The notes: generated by a model from the letters alone, not told the origin. DNA of 64,000 nucleotides from Bemisia tabaci (GCF_918797505.1 NC_092798.1:51606985-51670984), one strand, 5' to 3'; positions 1 to 12,275 are shown, numbered from the stretch's first letter. Translations and numbers: made by a program.

Positions 1-17
1 CCGCCTGTTACTGTAAT

Positions 18-18
<1 letters not shown>

Positions 19-57
<39 letters not shown>
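19..57. repeat. poly(T) tract of 39 nt
   Basis: An uninterrupted run of T. A TTTATT (AATAAA on the minus strand) lies about 40 nt to the right, so it could be the poly(A) tail of a minus-strand retrocopy. I could not find flanking target-site duplications, and the left flank is nearly cut by the window edge. Confidence 0.6.
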
Positions 58-2760
58 CATTTGATGGAAGATCAAGGATTCTGGCATTCCTCATATTTAT
101 TTTGATTTTTCATTAAGCTTTTGATTCACCAGTTAATTTGCATTTTCGGACTCTACTTATTGTCTTTGAAGAGGGCGTCACCGGTTTATTTCTCCTAATT
201 TTTCATTATTGTCTTTATTTCTGTTGTGTCCTAATTTTTAATTTTAAAGACGTAGAGTGAGTGAAAAAAGAGAGTGGAGGTTAGTGAAGAAATCACAGCA
301 ATTTTTTTAATACCGGTACCATAACCTAGGTCAAATTCTTATAGAATTCAGAAGTATACTTACAGCATTATACGGCATGAATGTTCTGACTCCTAAGTTG
401 TCAGCTCTCTAGAAAATTCTGGAGCCTTAAGGCAAATTTAGTCTCATTCATGACTTTTTACCATTACTCCTCAAGAAAGTTGCCTCTTGAGAAGTTCTGA
501 GGTAAAACTGTAACTTATTTCTCAGACTTTTTCTTTACGGCTCGTTTTCATGGGATTTGTCTGAAGTTCGAATGGCAGGAATGATTCCAGGATTTCTCCC
601 AGTTACCGTCTCCACAGGACAGGGCTCTCACATTCCTGAGTGAAGTTGGGACAGGAAGAGATAACTCAAGAAAAATTGAGTATTTAACTGGGATCAATAT
701 AATAATTGAACACGATTAACATTTTAACAAATTATGTTAAGTAAACAAACTTGAGCAATCAAGTAAACAACAAAATATCGCCCAATTTGCTTTTACTTCT
801 TCTTCCCCTCTCAGTTATTCTTAGATATATCTACAAGTGGTACAAGGACATACATAATTGGTGCTGGAGAAAATATTGACCAACTCAGTATATTTCCTGA
901 CTTCGCAAGTCGGATTTTTACCCGGGACAAATTCTCTGAAAACGTCCTGTAGAGGCAAGGCCTCTGAGAAATTCTCCTGCCAGCTTCAAATTTTGCCCTG
1001 GACAAAAATAGTCCTCCATCCCCAACAATCTGGTTTGACTTGAGTCCAAATTGTTAATGACGTATCTTTGAATTCGTTAAAATGAAGTCAAAATAGTTTG
1101 GAAATGATAAAGACAGTAAAATAAGTATTATTTTCAAGATGGCTGTTCTGTCAATTTTGAAAATTTTAAGTTATTTTTTCTTCCTCCTTCTTTTCTTTAT
1201 CCCCCCCTTCCCCCCAAATTAGCTTTAACAGTGATCTTCTTGATTTAACCATAGTTCCAATTGAGGTGATTTTCCTTTTCGTTCAATATTTATCGAACAT
1301 TTTGAGTTCATTAGATACTACTGTTCACCTGGGACATATTAATAATCCAGTCTGAAGTGTGTTTCAAAACTTGTTCATCACCGCACAAAAAATATTTTTC
1401 ATAAATTGATATTGCATTTATCCTTTGTTTTTCCATTGAAGAGGCAATAGCATTTCAGCCTCTCTTTGTCTCTTGATCAGCATTTTTCTCTTCTTTTTTT
1501 CATCTTAGTGTTGCAATCTCCTTTTTCAAGCCTTCTAAAAAATATTCATGGCTTTTAAAATTCATCACCTAAAATTACCTCTAAGAACAGAATGAACTAC
1601 GGAAATCCGTTTTTATCCAAACACTAATGAACTCCCTAAATTTATAATCTTGCTAATATTAAAATGCTCAAAGATAAGTACTTTCTGTGGAAAATAGTTT
1701 AATTTTTTTTAAAAAGAAAAAGCTGAAGTACTATTAACAGAAAATTTAAAACTTGAAAATCTACGGGAAACCATGTTTTTACGATAAAAAGTGTTGCAAG
1801 TATCAAACATTTTTGTATTGTTTTTAGAAAATCAGCGCCAAGTTTGGAGTTAGGAAGACACACTGATATCATTGATGATCAGTCTCTTTTTGACTGTCTG
1901 ACAAATCCTTTTGTCATGACGAGTGCCAAATAATTTCCACTATTTTCTCTTCATCATAACTGTATCTTTCCCTAATCTACCTTTTTACTTGTGTAAATAA
2001 GTTTGCTAAGAATTAGGATGTTACAAACGTAAAAAAAATTAAAATTTTAGTCACTACCTTTCACAACTCTGCTTAGGTTAGGCTAGGCACTTTAGTGGTG
2101 TTGGTAATTTTTTTCAGGCACTGGCACAATTTTGTTCGGTGTCAACATCTCTTTTTTTCTATGGAAAGTTATTACATGTTTCAAAGAGGAGAGAATGAAT
2201 TTTGCTCATAAATAACTCATTTATTGCATCACTCTGGAAGATTCAGTCTGTTTTGCTCAAAAGCAAGTTCCCAGCAATTTTTAACAATCATTATTTGCTC
2301 AATTCTTACTCGGACAGAAATGACCTAACTCTAATGCTTACCTCTAAAACACTGTGTCTACTATCTTTTTCGCGTGGATGTATGCATTTGCCTCCCTTGT
2401 GCTAAACTCGGTCCACTTTTCTGTCCATCCTTCTTCTGTTACATCTAATTACCCGTGTCAGCCTGATGCATTTTTTTTAAATGGAACTTTGCGTTAAAAA
2501 ATTTAGCACTAAGTATTTGAAATCAAGTAAAGCCGAGAAATGTGAATTAGTAGGCAATATTGTTCCGAAAATTTTGTAAAAAGGTTTATTTTTGTGTACA
2601 ATAAATTCTTGTTTTTTTTGGTATCATTCACATTTACATTAATTTCTCAACCTCGAGTAGCTCCTGTAGCTCTCGAGTACATCAACTGAGAAACGCTTGC
2701 ACAATTTTGAAAAGGAGTTAAAGCTGCATAAGAGCAGCGGTTCTCTAACTTTTCTTTATT
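58..2760. other. non-coding stretch, nothing recognised
   Basis: AT-rich sequence with frequent stops in all frames. No reading frame has coding character and no inverted or tandem repeat stands out. Short opposed open frames near 811-1043 overlap one another and look random. Confidence 0.5.
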
Positions 2761-2849
2761 TGGTCCAGGTGGATAATCAGTTTTAAACTCTTTTTAGTGA
2801 GAATTTTCTCATTTAAAATGAGTTAGAGATTAATTATCCGCCTGGACCA
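2761..2849. repeat. small foldback (89 bp)
   Basis: Terminal inverted arms TGGTCCAGGTGGATAAT and ATTATCCGCCTGGACCA (17 bp, one mismatch) enclose a short loop that contains a weaker inner complement. It looks like a minimal foldback transposon remnant. No relative was noticed elsewhere in the window. Confidence 0.55.
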
Positions 2850-4319
2850 TGCACAGAAAAGTTGGATTGAAGGAATATCTACTGAAAATGAGATGACGTA
2901 AAGACCTACTTTTGGTACCTCCTTTCCTGGTATTGTCATTGAAGAAACACTCAGATTCATAGGTCTTAAGTCAACAAAATAGATCAACCACCTAATACAT
3001 TTATCTGTCTAATATAGCCATCCTGTTGAGGAACTCCCTGTCCATCTTTCCTTGTATATTCATGAAAATTACAAAAATTCCTAGTCTGCTGAAAATTCGA
3101 ATAATTTTCCTATGAATTACTGTATCTTTTTTTGAATATGCTAGGATAGCAGGACAGGCCGTGGGTCTTCTAACCATCTCATTCACTTATGACCCCTGAA
3201 GCTGAGTGTTTTTTCGTTGTGAGTATCAGGAAAAAATGCAAAGAGGGCACTTCTCCAGCACAGTGATTTTTTAATTATGAAGGATAAGCAGTCAAACTGC
3301 CGTTTCTTTACACAAATTTTTCCCTGTTCAGAGTAAAAATCTCAAGGAAAAGTAAGGTGTCAAACTCTCCACCGTTTCAGACTGTTGTGGCTTGACCACT
3401 TTCTGCTGAATTTAGAGTCCTCGCCAAGTAAGTTTTCACACATTTAGACTGCGACGGAAGATCCACCATCTTGATTCTTGCATTAACATTCAATGCTAAA
3501 CTGATGTTGCACGATCTTCTGTTGAAGTCTGAAAGGTTTCAGGACATTCCGTCAACGACTTTTTGTCCGTGCACCTCCCTTTTTCAAAATTCTCTGTAAA
3601 GACGTTAATAGCCTGTGACGCTGAATGTCTCAAAATATACTAACTAACTGTTTTGTTCAGTAGTATGTGTGCACGCATAAAATAAGCAATGGTGACTTGG
3701 TCCAAGCGTTATATTTTAGTCTGTGTGTAAAATTATATTGACAATATCGAAATGAGAAAATTGAGAGATAAGGAGGTGTTGATATGGTAACTCATTTTTT
3801 AAATGATATGTTACTTTCTTCTTTTGATTCATCTTTTCAAATTGTCATTGGTGAATATTTTGTTTTATTTCTAATCTTTTTTCGATGTAAAATATATCAT
3901 ATATACCTCTTTTTTTTAATAAAAGTATTAGGTACTTCATTTTGAAGTCATTTACAATTTTAAAAAATGGCAAATATTTGTAAAACTATTCCCAAGCGTT
4001 GGGATCGATATTAATATCATTGAGCGGTAGTTGTATTGAAAGATGCTTTACAAAAATGAATAAAAGAGGAAAAAACCAAAAAGCTCGCTATCTTTGGTTT
4101 TAACCCATTTGTAAGTCAATCTTTTAGAGTCACGTACGTCCAATTTTGAGGATTTGAAGGCGTAAAGAAATCTTTACTATATCGATGTTATGGTAATTAC
4201 AATTTGACGAATTGACTATTACGGAGCTTGCAAATTGCCGGCGATTGCTGACTCCCTGCGACTTATACACTGATAAATACTTCAGAGATAACAAGGCGCA
4301 TACAGGCAGTTCTTAAAAA
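2850..4319. other. non-coding stretch, nothing recognised
   Basis: AT-rich with no plausible coding frame. The short open frame near 3001-3186 on the minus strand has no recognisable domain. No repeats seen. Confidence 0.45.
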
Positions 4320-4520
4320 AAATTGAGATATTCTTAATTTCAAGTAAAACTAGTCTTGATGCATATTCCGTGAAAAATTCGCTCCCAAATTCCAATTTTT
4401 AAGCATCAAAATGTCAGTTTGAACTTTTATTCCGCCATAAGGATCCATGTATAATTTCGAAACTTCAAACACGTATTTCTCGAAATAGCAGAAACTGCAC
4501 TTGTGCGCCATGTGCGCCTT
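4320..4520. repeat. foldback-type element, copy 1 (inverted relative to 57110-57345)
   Basis: This stretch matches the reverse complement of 57110-57345, including the block CTTCAAACACGTATTTCTC and the end TGCGCCTTGTCCTCC. The other copy carries the end motif at both sides in inverted orientation, which supports a small inverted-repeat transposon. Here the left end is eroded. It abuts the satellite array. Confidence 0.6.
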
Positions 4521-4559
4521 GTCCTCCAAGCCTATCGATTATCTCGTGACGTTGACTCC

Positions 4560-5270
4560 TTTGGATCTGAGCTCGCTTGGAATTGACCCGCTGAGTTCGA
4601 TTTTCGAGTCGGAAAAGCTCCGCGAGTCCCTCGCTTCGAGCTATCCGCTGAAAACGCTCCAGAGAAACAGGCAAAAAGTGGTCAGAAAAGCTCCTTTTTG
4701 ACCAGCTTTTGACTGTTTCTCGACTCAGGAAGCCTCGCCGAGTGTCGGGAGCGTGCGGAACCGATTCTACGCCACCGACTACATAGGATGCGACTGAAAT
4801 CTTGAAATTTTTTTCTCAGTCCCAAATCGAGAAAAATCGACAGGGGTTACATGGACTAAATTATTAGCGTCAAAATCGATAGTTCGCCGATCGGGTCGGA
4901 ACCAAGTAAGCTCGCTTGGAATTGACCCGCTGAGTGGGATTTTCCAGTCGGGAAAGCTCCTCGAGTCCCTCGCTACGAGTTATCCGCTGAAAACGCTCCG
5001 AAGAAAGAGACAAAAAGTGGTCAGAAAAGCTAGTTTTGGACCAATTTTTGACTGTTTCTTAGCTCAGGAAGCCTCGCAGAGTGTCGGGACCGTGCTGAAT
5101 CGATTTTACGCTTCCAGCAACGTAGGATGCGACTGAAATCTCGAATATTTTTCTCCGTCCCAAATCGAGAAAAATCGACACGGATAACATGGACTAAATT
5201 TTTCGGGTCAAAATGGAAATTTCGCCGATAGGGTCGGAACCAAGTAAGCTCGCTTGGAATCGACCCTTGA
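4560..5270. repeat. satellite-like array, about 340-bp unit (block 1)
   Basis: Units begin with GCTCGCTTGGAATTGACCCG, seen near 4571, 4910 and 5248, giving a spacing of about 338-339 bp. Each unit contains AAGCTCCGCGAGTCCCTCGC, GATTCTACGCC, TAGGATGCGACTGAAATCT and a block TTACATGGACTAAATTTTT. The same unit recurs at 8.1-9.5, 10.5-10.9 and 11.3-12.3 kb and, inverted, at 12.7-13.7 kb. Frames across it are shadows of the repeat and not genes. Confidence 0.85.
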
Positions 5271-5700
5271 CCGATTTCTGTATCGAATGTGAGGTTTTTT
5301 TCCAAACACTATTCTGCTTTCATTTCTCTTAATTTTGCCAATTTTTGGGTTTAGAATGATTCTTTAGACTCATGCGCAGGGGCTATCGTCCTTTTTTTTG
5401 CTGAAAATTCAAAATCTGCCGAGATGTTTTATCTAAAAGATAAAAAAAAAAGCGACAAAATTGTATCCAAAAATGGTTTGCAGGGGGCGAGTCTATGGTA
5501 CGTGTACACGTAAAATTGCTAAAAATCAAAATCTTGACTGATCCTTTTTTCGAAATACGCGATTTGAGATTTTCATAGTAAATGCAACTTTTCCACTGAT
5601 TTTGATCCGATTTTTTATTTATTTGTACATTGAATCGGTGTTGATCGGTTAACGTTTTCATTTTTCGTTCGATTCATGTCGATCATACATACCCTCTCGT
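5262..5700. repeat. segment duplicated at 10892-11335
   Basis: About 440 bp that reappear almost unchanged at 10892-11335, from TGTATCGAATGTGAGGTTTT to CCTCTCGTTACACGCA. At both sites it follows directly on a satellite unit. Here it runs on into a large palindrome; at the second site it is cut off and satellite sequence resumes, so only half of the palindrome was copied. Confidence 0.85.
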
Positions 5701-6447
5701 TACACGCACACTTCCTTTCATACCCTTTTTTTTTAACTGAAAAATTCGTCTTCAGCTGCGTCTGCGGCAATTGTTGTTACGAATATGTTGTGCGTGCTGG
5801 TTTCAGGTCATTACATACACGAATCTCTGAATGCGTTTTATGTGCGAGAGCAATTCGCCTTCAGCTGCGTCTGCAGCAATTGTTGTTACGAATATGTTGT
5901 GCGTGCTGGTTTCAGGTCATTACATACTCGACTCTCTGAAGGCGTTTTATGTGCGCAAGTGGCGTACCCTGTTGGAGAACTGGCGAATTGCTCTCGCACA
6001 CAAAACGCCTTCAAAGAGTCGAGTATGTAACTACCTGAAACCAGCACGCACCGCATACTCGTAACAACAATTGCCGCAGACGCAGCAGAAGGCGAATTTT
6101 TCGGTTAAAAAAAAGAGTATGAAAGGAAGTGTGCGTGTAAAGAGAGGGCATGTATTCGATCGACTTGATTCGAACAAAAAATAAAAACGTGAACCGATCA
6201 ACACCGATTCAATGTACAAATAAATAAAAAGTGGATCACGATCAGTAGAAAAGTTGCATTTACTATGAAAATTTCAAAGCGCGTATTTCGAAAATAGCAC
6301 TAGCCAAGATTTTGATTTTTCGCGATTTTAAGTGTGCACGTACCATGGACTCACCCCGAGCAAACCATTTTTGGGTACATTTTTGTCGCATTTTTTTTTT
6401 TTTTTGCTTCAAAACCACTGTGCCGGGACTCATGCGGAATTTGAGAT
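5400..6447. repeat. imperfect palindrome of about 1 kb
   Basis: The left arm (about 5440-5957) is complementary to the right arm (about 5990-6400). Matching blocks include AATCGGTGTTGATCGGTT with its reverse complement near 6195, the cytosine-rich TACACGCACACTTCC block, and ATAGTAAATGCAACTTTTC. The arms differ at many points, so it is not very recent. The centre holds 107-bp tandem copies. Open frames within it arise from the repeat. Confidence 0.8.
5744..5957. repeat. two tandem copies of a 107-bp unit
   Basis: Unit with TCAGCTGCGTCTGC, GTTGTTACGAATATGTTG and TTTCAGGTCATTACATAC, repeated twice head to tail, with a third inverted copy near 6000-6095 that forms the centre of the palindrome. 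Confidence 0.8.
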
Positions 6448-6941
6448 ACACCCTTACGCCATAGGAGCAACGAATTGGACCAAGTTCAGCAGGAACTTAC
6501 CAGTTACCATGCCGCATTTTGAAAAGAGAAGAGTTTGAAGTAGTTTAATACAATTAGTCTTGCATCGTGTCCTGGCTAAAATTCAAAGTCGAGAAAACAT
6601 TTTTAAGCCTGAAAGCACGTTAAACTTCACATTTAACATTACCTAAGTTTTATGAATAAATGAAACTTCAAACCTGAAACCTGGTTCAAACTGAAAGCGA
6701 CTAGATGTATCTCTATTAAACGTGGCCGATTTTATGCGTAACGGCAAAACATGGGCTGCCAACAAGTAACCTCTCTGTAACAACGAAAATTGGATGGTAA
6801 ATTTTTTTTTTTTTTTTTTTTTTTTTTCGATTTCATGGATTAAAAAGATGGAAAAACGACGCACACAAAGTGAAAATTTGTTCATCTCTCATAGTTATCG
6901 CAGGTTGACATTAAAATCGATCTGCGTAGTAATGAACCCAA
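6448..6941. other. non-coding stretch with a poly(T) tract at 6802-6827
   Basis: Apart from a 26-nt T run, nothing is recognised. Open frames here run through the homopolymer and are not credible. Confidence 0.45.
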
Positions 6942-7190
6942 ATAGACGGTGAAACTACGAGGCCACGTATCTCAGTTTGCAACGTTGCAGACTTCCTGTC
7001 ATACATTATTTTATCATGAAAACCATTCAACGTCAATTTTTTAAAACCCCGGGATTTTTCGTCTGCGTGAAGAAAACTGTGTGGAAAATCCAAGGAATGA
7101 AATTGCTTTGCTCTCCGCCAAAAAGTAAAATGGGAGCGGAGATTTTTGAATACCGCAAACGATGTACGTGGCTTAGGAGTTTCATCGTCA
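6942..7190. mobile_element. foldback MITE, CGACGGTG family
   Basis: Starts ATAGACGGTGAAACTACGAG and ends with the complement GGAGTTTCATCGTC. It contains the family block CTTCCTGTCATAC and GGAGCGGAGATTTTTGAATACCGCAAACG. Relatives are at 10124, 14385, 36018, 40677 and 49211. The copy in the 48.8-50.1 kb palindrome shows that the family duplicates TA. Confidence 0.75.
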
Positions 7191-7215
7191 AAATGTTCCT
7201 CCCCAGCCCCTAATC

Positions 7216-8040
7216 CAGGGCCGGATTTAGGGGGTGGTCACATGGGCCGCGGCCCATGGCGGCAATTTTAGGGGGCGGCAAATTTTGCAAATTTTCAAAT
7301 TTAGGTATAAAAAAAAAACGGATTCAGAAAAAAAAATTAAAAACGAGAAAAGGCGACAAAATCTCTCATTTCCTGAGAGTTAAAGTATACATATAGTAAT
7401 GAATTTTTTGCGTTGAATTTGTTCGTCTTTCAGCGATACAAGAGACAGCGCCTTTCATTGGTATAGTTGAGAGAGAAACCAAACACGCAGTTTGGCCTGG
7501 AGCGGCGCGGCGCAAAGAGCAATGATGACGAGGATTTGAGTTGAAAAGGAGAAGCCCTTCGCGCGCCGCGCCAGTCAGCATGAAACACATTTAGCGCCTA
7601 CAAGACTCCCCGAATACTTCACGCATTGCGTCAAACGCAGTGCGGTCAGCAGCGGTTGGCGTGAGACTCATAGTGCCTACAAGACTGCATGAATACTTAA
7701 TGCATTTCGTCAAAAACAGTGCGGTTAGCGCGGTGGCGGAAATTAAAATTATTAAACCACATTCATATTTATTCTTTCATAATTTTTTCGTTCATTTCTT
7801 ATAAATGGAAGGCCTGGACCACACAGAGGTAGGTTTACGGAACTTAACTTTCGCGCTATGTTCCGTGAACTTTGGCTAGTGTTGACAGGGCTTTCGCACA
7901 AAAATGTGCCCAACACGAATAAACACGTCTTATGCACCCCTCCTACTCCGGCTTGTTCACTTGATGGTTTGTATTGATATTTCAAAACGAATGAAAAGGG
8001 GGCGGCCCACGGGCGGCAAGTGGGTATAAATCCGGCCCTG
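7216..8040. mobile_element. hAT-like non-autonomous element with CAGGGCCGGATTTA ends
   Basis: The 825-bp element has perfect 14-bp terminal inverted repeats, CAGGGCCGGATTTA and TAAATCCGGCCCTG, followed inward by weaker complementarity between a GGGCCGCGGCCCATGGCGG block and GGCGGCCCACGGGCGGC. CAGGG ends are typical of hAT elements. I see no matching 8-bp duplication (CCCTAATC left, CGGAAGCA right). It lacks a transposase. Inside are two diverged direct copies around AGCGCCTACAAGACTCC (7590) and GTGCCTACAAGACTGC (7672). Confidence 0.75.
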
Positions 8041-8089
8041 CGGAAGCACTGCAAAATCCCAAAAGATTCTACAAACCTGTAAACCTGTT

Positions 8090-9505
8090 TCTGTTGAAAC
8101 CGCTCGAGAAAAAGATTCAAAAAGTGGTGGAAAAAGCTCGTTTTTTACCTGTTTTTGACTGTTTCTCGCCTCAGGAAGCTTCGCCAAGAGTCGGGACCGT
8201 GCGGAATCGATTCTACGCCTCCATATAATTAGGATGCGACTGAAATCTCGAAATTTTTTTCTCAATCCCAAATCCAGAAAAATCTACAGGGGTTACATGG
8301 ACTAAATTTTTAGCGTCAAAATCGAAAGTTCGCCGATCGAGCCGAAAGCAAGTTAAGCCGCTTGGAAATGACCCGCTGAGTGCGATTTTCGAGTCGGAAA
8401 AGCTCCGCGAGTCCCTCCTTTTGAGCTATCCGCTGAAAACGCTCCAGAGAAACAGGCGAAAAGTGGTCAGAAAAGCTCCTTTTTGACCACTATTTGACTG
8501 TTCTTTGGCTCAGGAAGCCTCGCAGAGAGCCAAGACTGTGCGGAATCGATTTTACGCCTCCAACTACATAGGATGCGACTGATATCTCGAAATTTTTTTC
8601 TCAGTCCCATATCGAGAAAAATCTACAGGGGTACGAACCACGGACTAAATTTTCGGGGTCGAAATCGAAAGTTCGCCGATCAGGCTGAAACCAAGGAAGC
8701 TCGCTTGGAATTGACCCGCTAAGTGCGATTCTCCAGTCTGAAAAGCTCCGCGAGTCCCTCGCTTCGGGCTGTCCGCTGAAAACGCTCTAGACAAAGAGTC
8801 AAAAATTGGTCAGAAAAGCTCGTTTTTGACTGTTTTTCGGCTAAGGAAGCCTCGCAGAGAACCAAGACTGTGCGGAATTGATTCTACGCCTCTAACTTCG
8901 TAGGATGCGACTGAAATCTTGAAATGCTTTTCTCAGTCCCAAATCGGGAAAAATCGACAGGGGTTACATGGACTAAATTTTTAGCGTCAAAATAGATAGT
9001 TAGCCGATCGGGTCGGAACCAAGTAAGCTCGCTTGGAATTGACCCGCTGAGTGCGATTTTTCGAGTCCGGAAAGCTCCGCGAGTCCCTCGCTTCAGAGCT
9101 ATCTGCTGAAAACGCTCCAGAGAAACAGGTCAAAAAGTGGTCAGAAATGCTCGTTTTTGACCTGTTTTTGACTGGTTCTCGACTCAGGAAGCTCTCCGAG
9201 AGTCAGGACCGTGCGGAATCGATTCTACGCCTCCAACTACGTAGGATGCGACTGAAATTTCAAACGTTTTTTCTCAGTCCAAACTCGAGAAAAATTGACA
9301 TGGGTTACATGGACTAAATTTTTAGCGTCAAAATCGAAAGTTCGCCGATCGGACCGAAACCAAGTAAGCTCGCTTGGAAATGACCCGCTGAGTGCGATTT
9401 TCGAGTCCGGAAAGCTCCGCGAGTCCCTCGCTTCGAGCTATTCGCGGAAGACGATCCAGAGAAATAGTCAAAAAGTGGCTAGAAACACTCGTATTTGACC
9501 AGTTT
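8090..9505. repeat. satellite-like array, about 340-bp unit (block 2)
   Basis: Four to five diverged units of the family described at 4560. Unit starts lie near 8357, 8699, 9027 and 9368 (spacing 342, 328 and 341). Long open frames here follow the repeat period and are not genes. Confidence 0.85.
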
Positions 9506-9520
9506 GCCTGAAGTGAACGA

Positions 9521-9900
9521 GACGCCTTCAAATGGCCGGGTATGCAAAATGACTGCCTTGACGCACGAATAGTGGTATCAGAATTTTACATTAAGTTTAC
9601 GGATTGATTTGAAGGCGCTCTTCTGTATCCATTATCAGTGGCCTTGTACAATGATGTTGACCAAAAAGTTCATAAATTTGGGTGTTTAAATCGAGTTGCA
9701 TATTGGGAAAATGCCGAGGAATATTATTTTGAAATACTATTAAGATTGTTTTTGGTATCTACGTCCTTTTTAAATGAAGAGAGCGCAGGCGGCTGGATCA
9801 GATTGTGTATTTTAAGTCCCTTGGTTCGGTCATCGTATTCTGAAGTGAAACTGAAAGAGTCGCCGTTTACAAGATCGCAACTCACTCAAAAGCGGTCTTG
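9521..9900. repeat. dispersed repeat with GCCTTCAA hairpin module
   Basis: Begins GACGCCTTCAAATGGCCGGG, with CACGAATAGTGGTATC, and then a stretch TGGCCTTGTACAATGATGTTG through GAGCGCAGGCGGCTGGATCA that is repeated at 12276-12465 and, more diverged, at 14140-14340. It is the longest copy of a small repeat family. No coding potential is evident. Confidence 0.7.
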
Positions 9901-10123
9901 AATTTAAATAGTTTCGCACGGATAAAATGAGTTTTCTTTGATTAACTGTGATTAATCATAATTGAAGAAAAAGTACTTTTTCCACTAGTCCATTAGGAAA
10001 GCGTAAAGCATGGATTAATGGAGCATCGATGACCAACTAAATCTTATCCGATAAGGAAATTTATGTGTGAAACCCTTTTTTCCGTCTTTAAATGATCCAA
10101 ATCCACCAACAAGTTTAAAAGAC

Positions 10124-10396
10124 TAAGTGCAAAAATGCGAATCTACTGATGAAGGGTCGATTCTTAGTGCCACAAACGCGAATCTCGGCATTTCTGCCGT
10201 ATTTTCTAACAGTTCGAGAAATTATTGAAACTGCTGATGGAGTTTGAAAAAACATCTTATTATTGCCATCCTCAAGAATAATTAATAAGAAGGGTAGAAG
10301 GTTAATCCCTTCTGCCGACAATAAAGAGGAATGCAGACAGTTTTTTTACTCTCCTGGAAAATCGTGTTTTCCGAGATTCGCACTTCTGCACTTTCA
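10124..10396. mobile_element. foldback MITE related to the CGACGGTG family
   Basis: Outer arms AAGTGCAAAAATGCGAATCT and GAGATTCGCACTTCTGCACTT are inverted. The inner blocks TCTTAGTGCC, CATTTCTGCCGTATT and CTGCTGATGGAGT recur at 14390-14645. The end block TTTACTCTCCTGGAAAATCG recalls the MITE at 36018. Confidence 0.65.
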
Positions 10397-10467
10397 CCAT
10401 CTATAAAGTGCTTTAGTATCGTTTAATTAACATTCCACAGGCAGTGATTATGATTGTTCAGTCAGTA

Positions 10468-10891
10468 AGGGGTACGAACCACGGACTAAATTTTCGGGGT
10501 CGAAATCAAAAGTTCGCCGATCAGGCTGAAACCAAGGAACCTCGCTTGGAATTGACCCGCTAAGTGCGATTCTCCAGTCTGAAAAGCTCCGCGAGTCCCT
10601 CGCTTCGGGCTGTCCGCTGAAAACGCTCTAGACAAAGAGTCAAAAATTGGTCAGAAAAGCTCGTTTTGGGCCAATTTTTGACTGTTTCTTAGCTCAGGGA
10701 GCCTCGCCGAGAGTCGGAACCGTTCTGAATCGATTCTACGCTTCCAGCAACGAAGGATGCGACTGAAATCTCGAATATTTTCTCCGTCCCCAATCGAGAA
10801 AAATCGACACGGATAACATGGACTAAATTTTTCGGGTTAACATGGAAATTTCGCCGATAGGGTCGGAACCAAGTAAGCTCGCTTGGAATTG
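10468..10891. repeat. satellite-like array, about 340-bp unit (block 3)
   Basis: Units start near 10549 and 10877. The first part is almost identical to 8640-8820, including GGGTACGAACCACGGACTAA, which suggests exchange between the blocks. Confidence 0.8.
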
Positions 10892-11335
10892 ACCCTTTGA
10901 CCGATTTCTGTATCGAATGTGAGGTTTTTTTCCAAACACTATTTTGCTTTCATTTCTCTTAATTTTGCCAATTTTTGGGTTTAGAATGATTCTTTAGACT
11001 CATGCGCAGGGGCTATCGTCCTTTTTTTTGCTGAAAATTCAAAATCTGCCGAGATGTTTTATCTAAAAGATAAAAAAAAAAAGCGACAAAATTGTATCCA
11101 AAAATGGTTTGCAGGGGGCGAGTCTATGGTACGTGTACACGTAAAATTGCTAAAAATCAAAATCTTGACTGATCCTTTTTTCGAAATACGCGATTTAAGA
11201 TTTTCATAGTAAATGCAACTTTTCCACTGATTTTGATCCGATTTTTTATTTATTTGTACATTGAATCGGTGTTGATCGGTTAACGTTTTCATTTTTCGTT
11301 CGATTCATGTCGATCATACATACCCTCTCGTTACA
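10892..11335. repeat. second copy of the 5262-5700 segment
   Basis: Nearly identical to 5262-5700, ending abruptly at TACACGCA before satellite sequence restarts. Only the left half of the 5.4-6.4 kb palindrome is present. Confidence 0.85.
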
Positions 11336-12275
11336 CGCAAACTCGCTTGGAATTGACCCGCTGCGTGCGATTTTCGAGTCCGGAAAGCTCCGCGAGTCCC
11401 TCGCTCAGAGCTATCTGCTGAAAACGCTCCAGAGAAAGGGTCAAAAAGTGGTCAGAAAATGATCGTTTTTTACCTGTTTTTGACTGGTTCTCGGCTCGGC
11501 AAAATGAAAAGTTCGCCAATCGGACCGACATTAAGTAAGGTATCTTGGAATTGACCCGCTGAGTGCGATTTTCGAGTCCGAAAAGCTCCGCAAGTCCCTC
11601 GCTAAGAGCTATCTGCTGAAAATGCTCCAGAGAAAGATTCAAAAAGGAGTCAGAAATGCTCGTTTTTGACCAGTTTCTGAATGTTTCTCGGCTCAGGGAG
11701 CCTCGCCGAGAGTCAAGACCGTGCGGAATCGATTCTACGCCTCCAACTACGTAAGATCCGACTGATATGTCGAAATTTTTTCTCAGTCCCAAATGAAGAA
11801 AAATCTACAGGGGTTACATGGACTAATTTTTTTAGCGTCAAAATCGAAAGTTAGACGAAATATTTCAGGTCAAAATTGAAAGTTAGCCAAACGGGGCGAA
11901 ACCAAGTAAGCTCGCTTGGAATTGCCCCGCTGAATAAGATTTTTCTGTCGGAAAACTTCCGCGAGACACACGCTTCGAGCTTTCTGTTGAAAACGCTCGA
12001 GAAAAAGAGTCAAAAAGTGGTGGAAAAAGCTCGTTTTTTACCTGTTTTTGACTGTTTCTCGCCTCAGGAAGCCTCGCCAAGAGTCGGGACCGTGCGGAAT
12101 CGATTCTACGCCTCCAACTGCGTAGGATGCGACTGAAATCTCGAAATTTTCTTTCTCAATCCCAAATCGAGAAAAATCTACAGGGGTTACATGGACTAAA
12201 TTTTTTAGCGTCAAAATCGAAAGTTCGCCGGTCGGACCGAAACGAAGGGAGCTCGCTTGGAAATGACCATGATGA
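11336..12275. repeat. satellite-like array, about 340-bp unit (block 4)
   Basis: Unit starts near 11340, 11536, 11910 and 12251. Spacing is irregular in the first part (about 200 bp), so one unit is deleted internally. The block 11990-12230 closely matches 8090-8340. Confidence 0.8.

Noticed and set aside
5740..6100. short regular repeats considered as a CRISPR array
   Set aside because: Units of 107 bp with no unique spacers, in a eukaryotic foldback context.
7752..8120. 122-codon open frame on the minus strand
   Set aside because: It lies inside the hAT-like non-autonomous element and runs over its end into satellite sequence.
11331..11792. 153-codon open frame on the minus strand
   Set aside because: The translation repeats itself with the satellite period (LERFQQIALSEGLAEL twice), so it is a shadow of the repeat.
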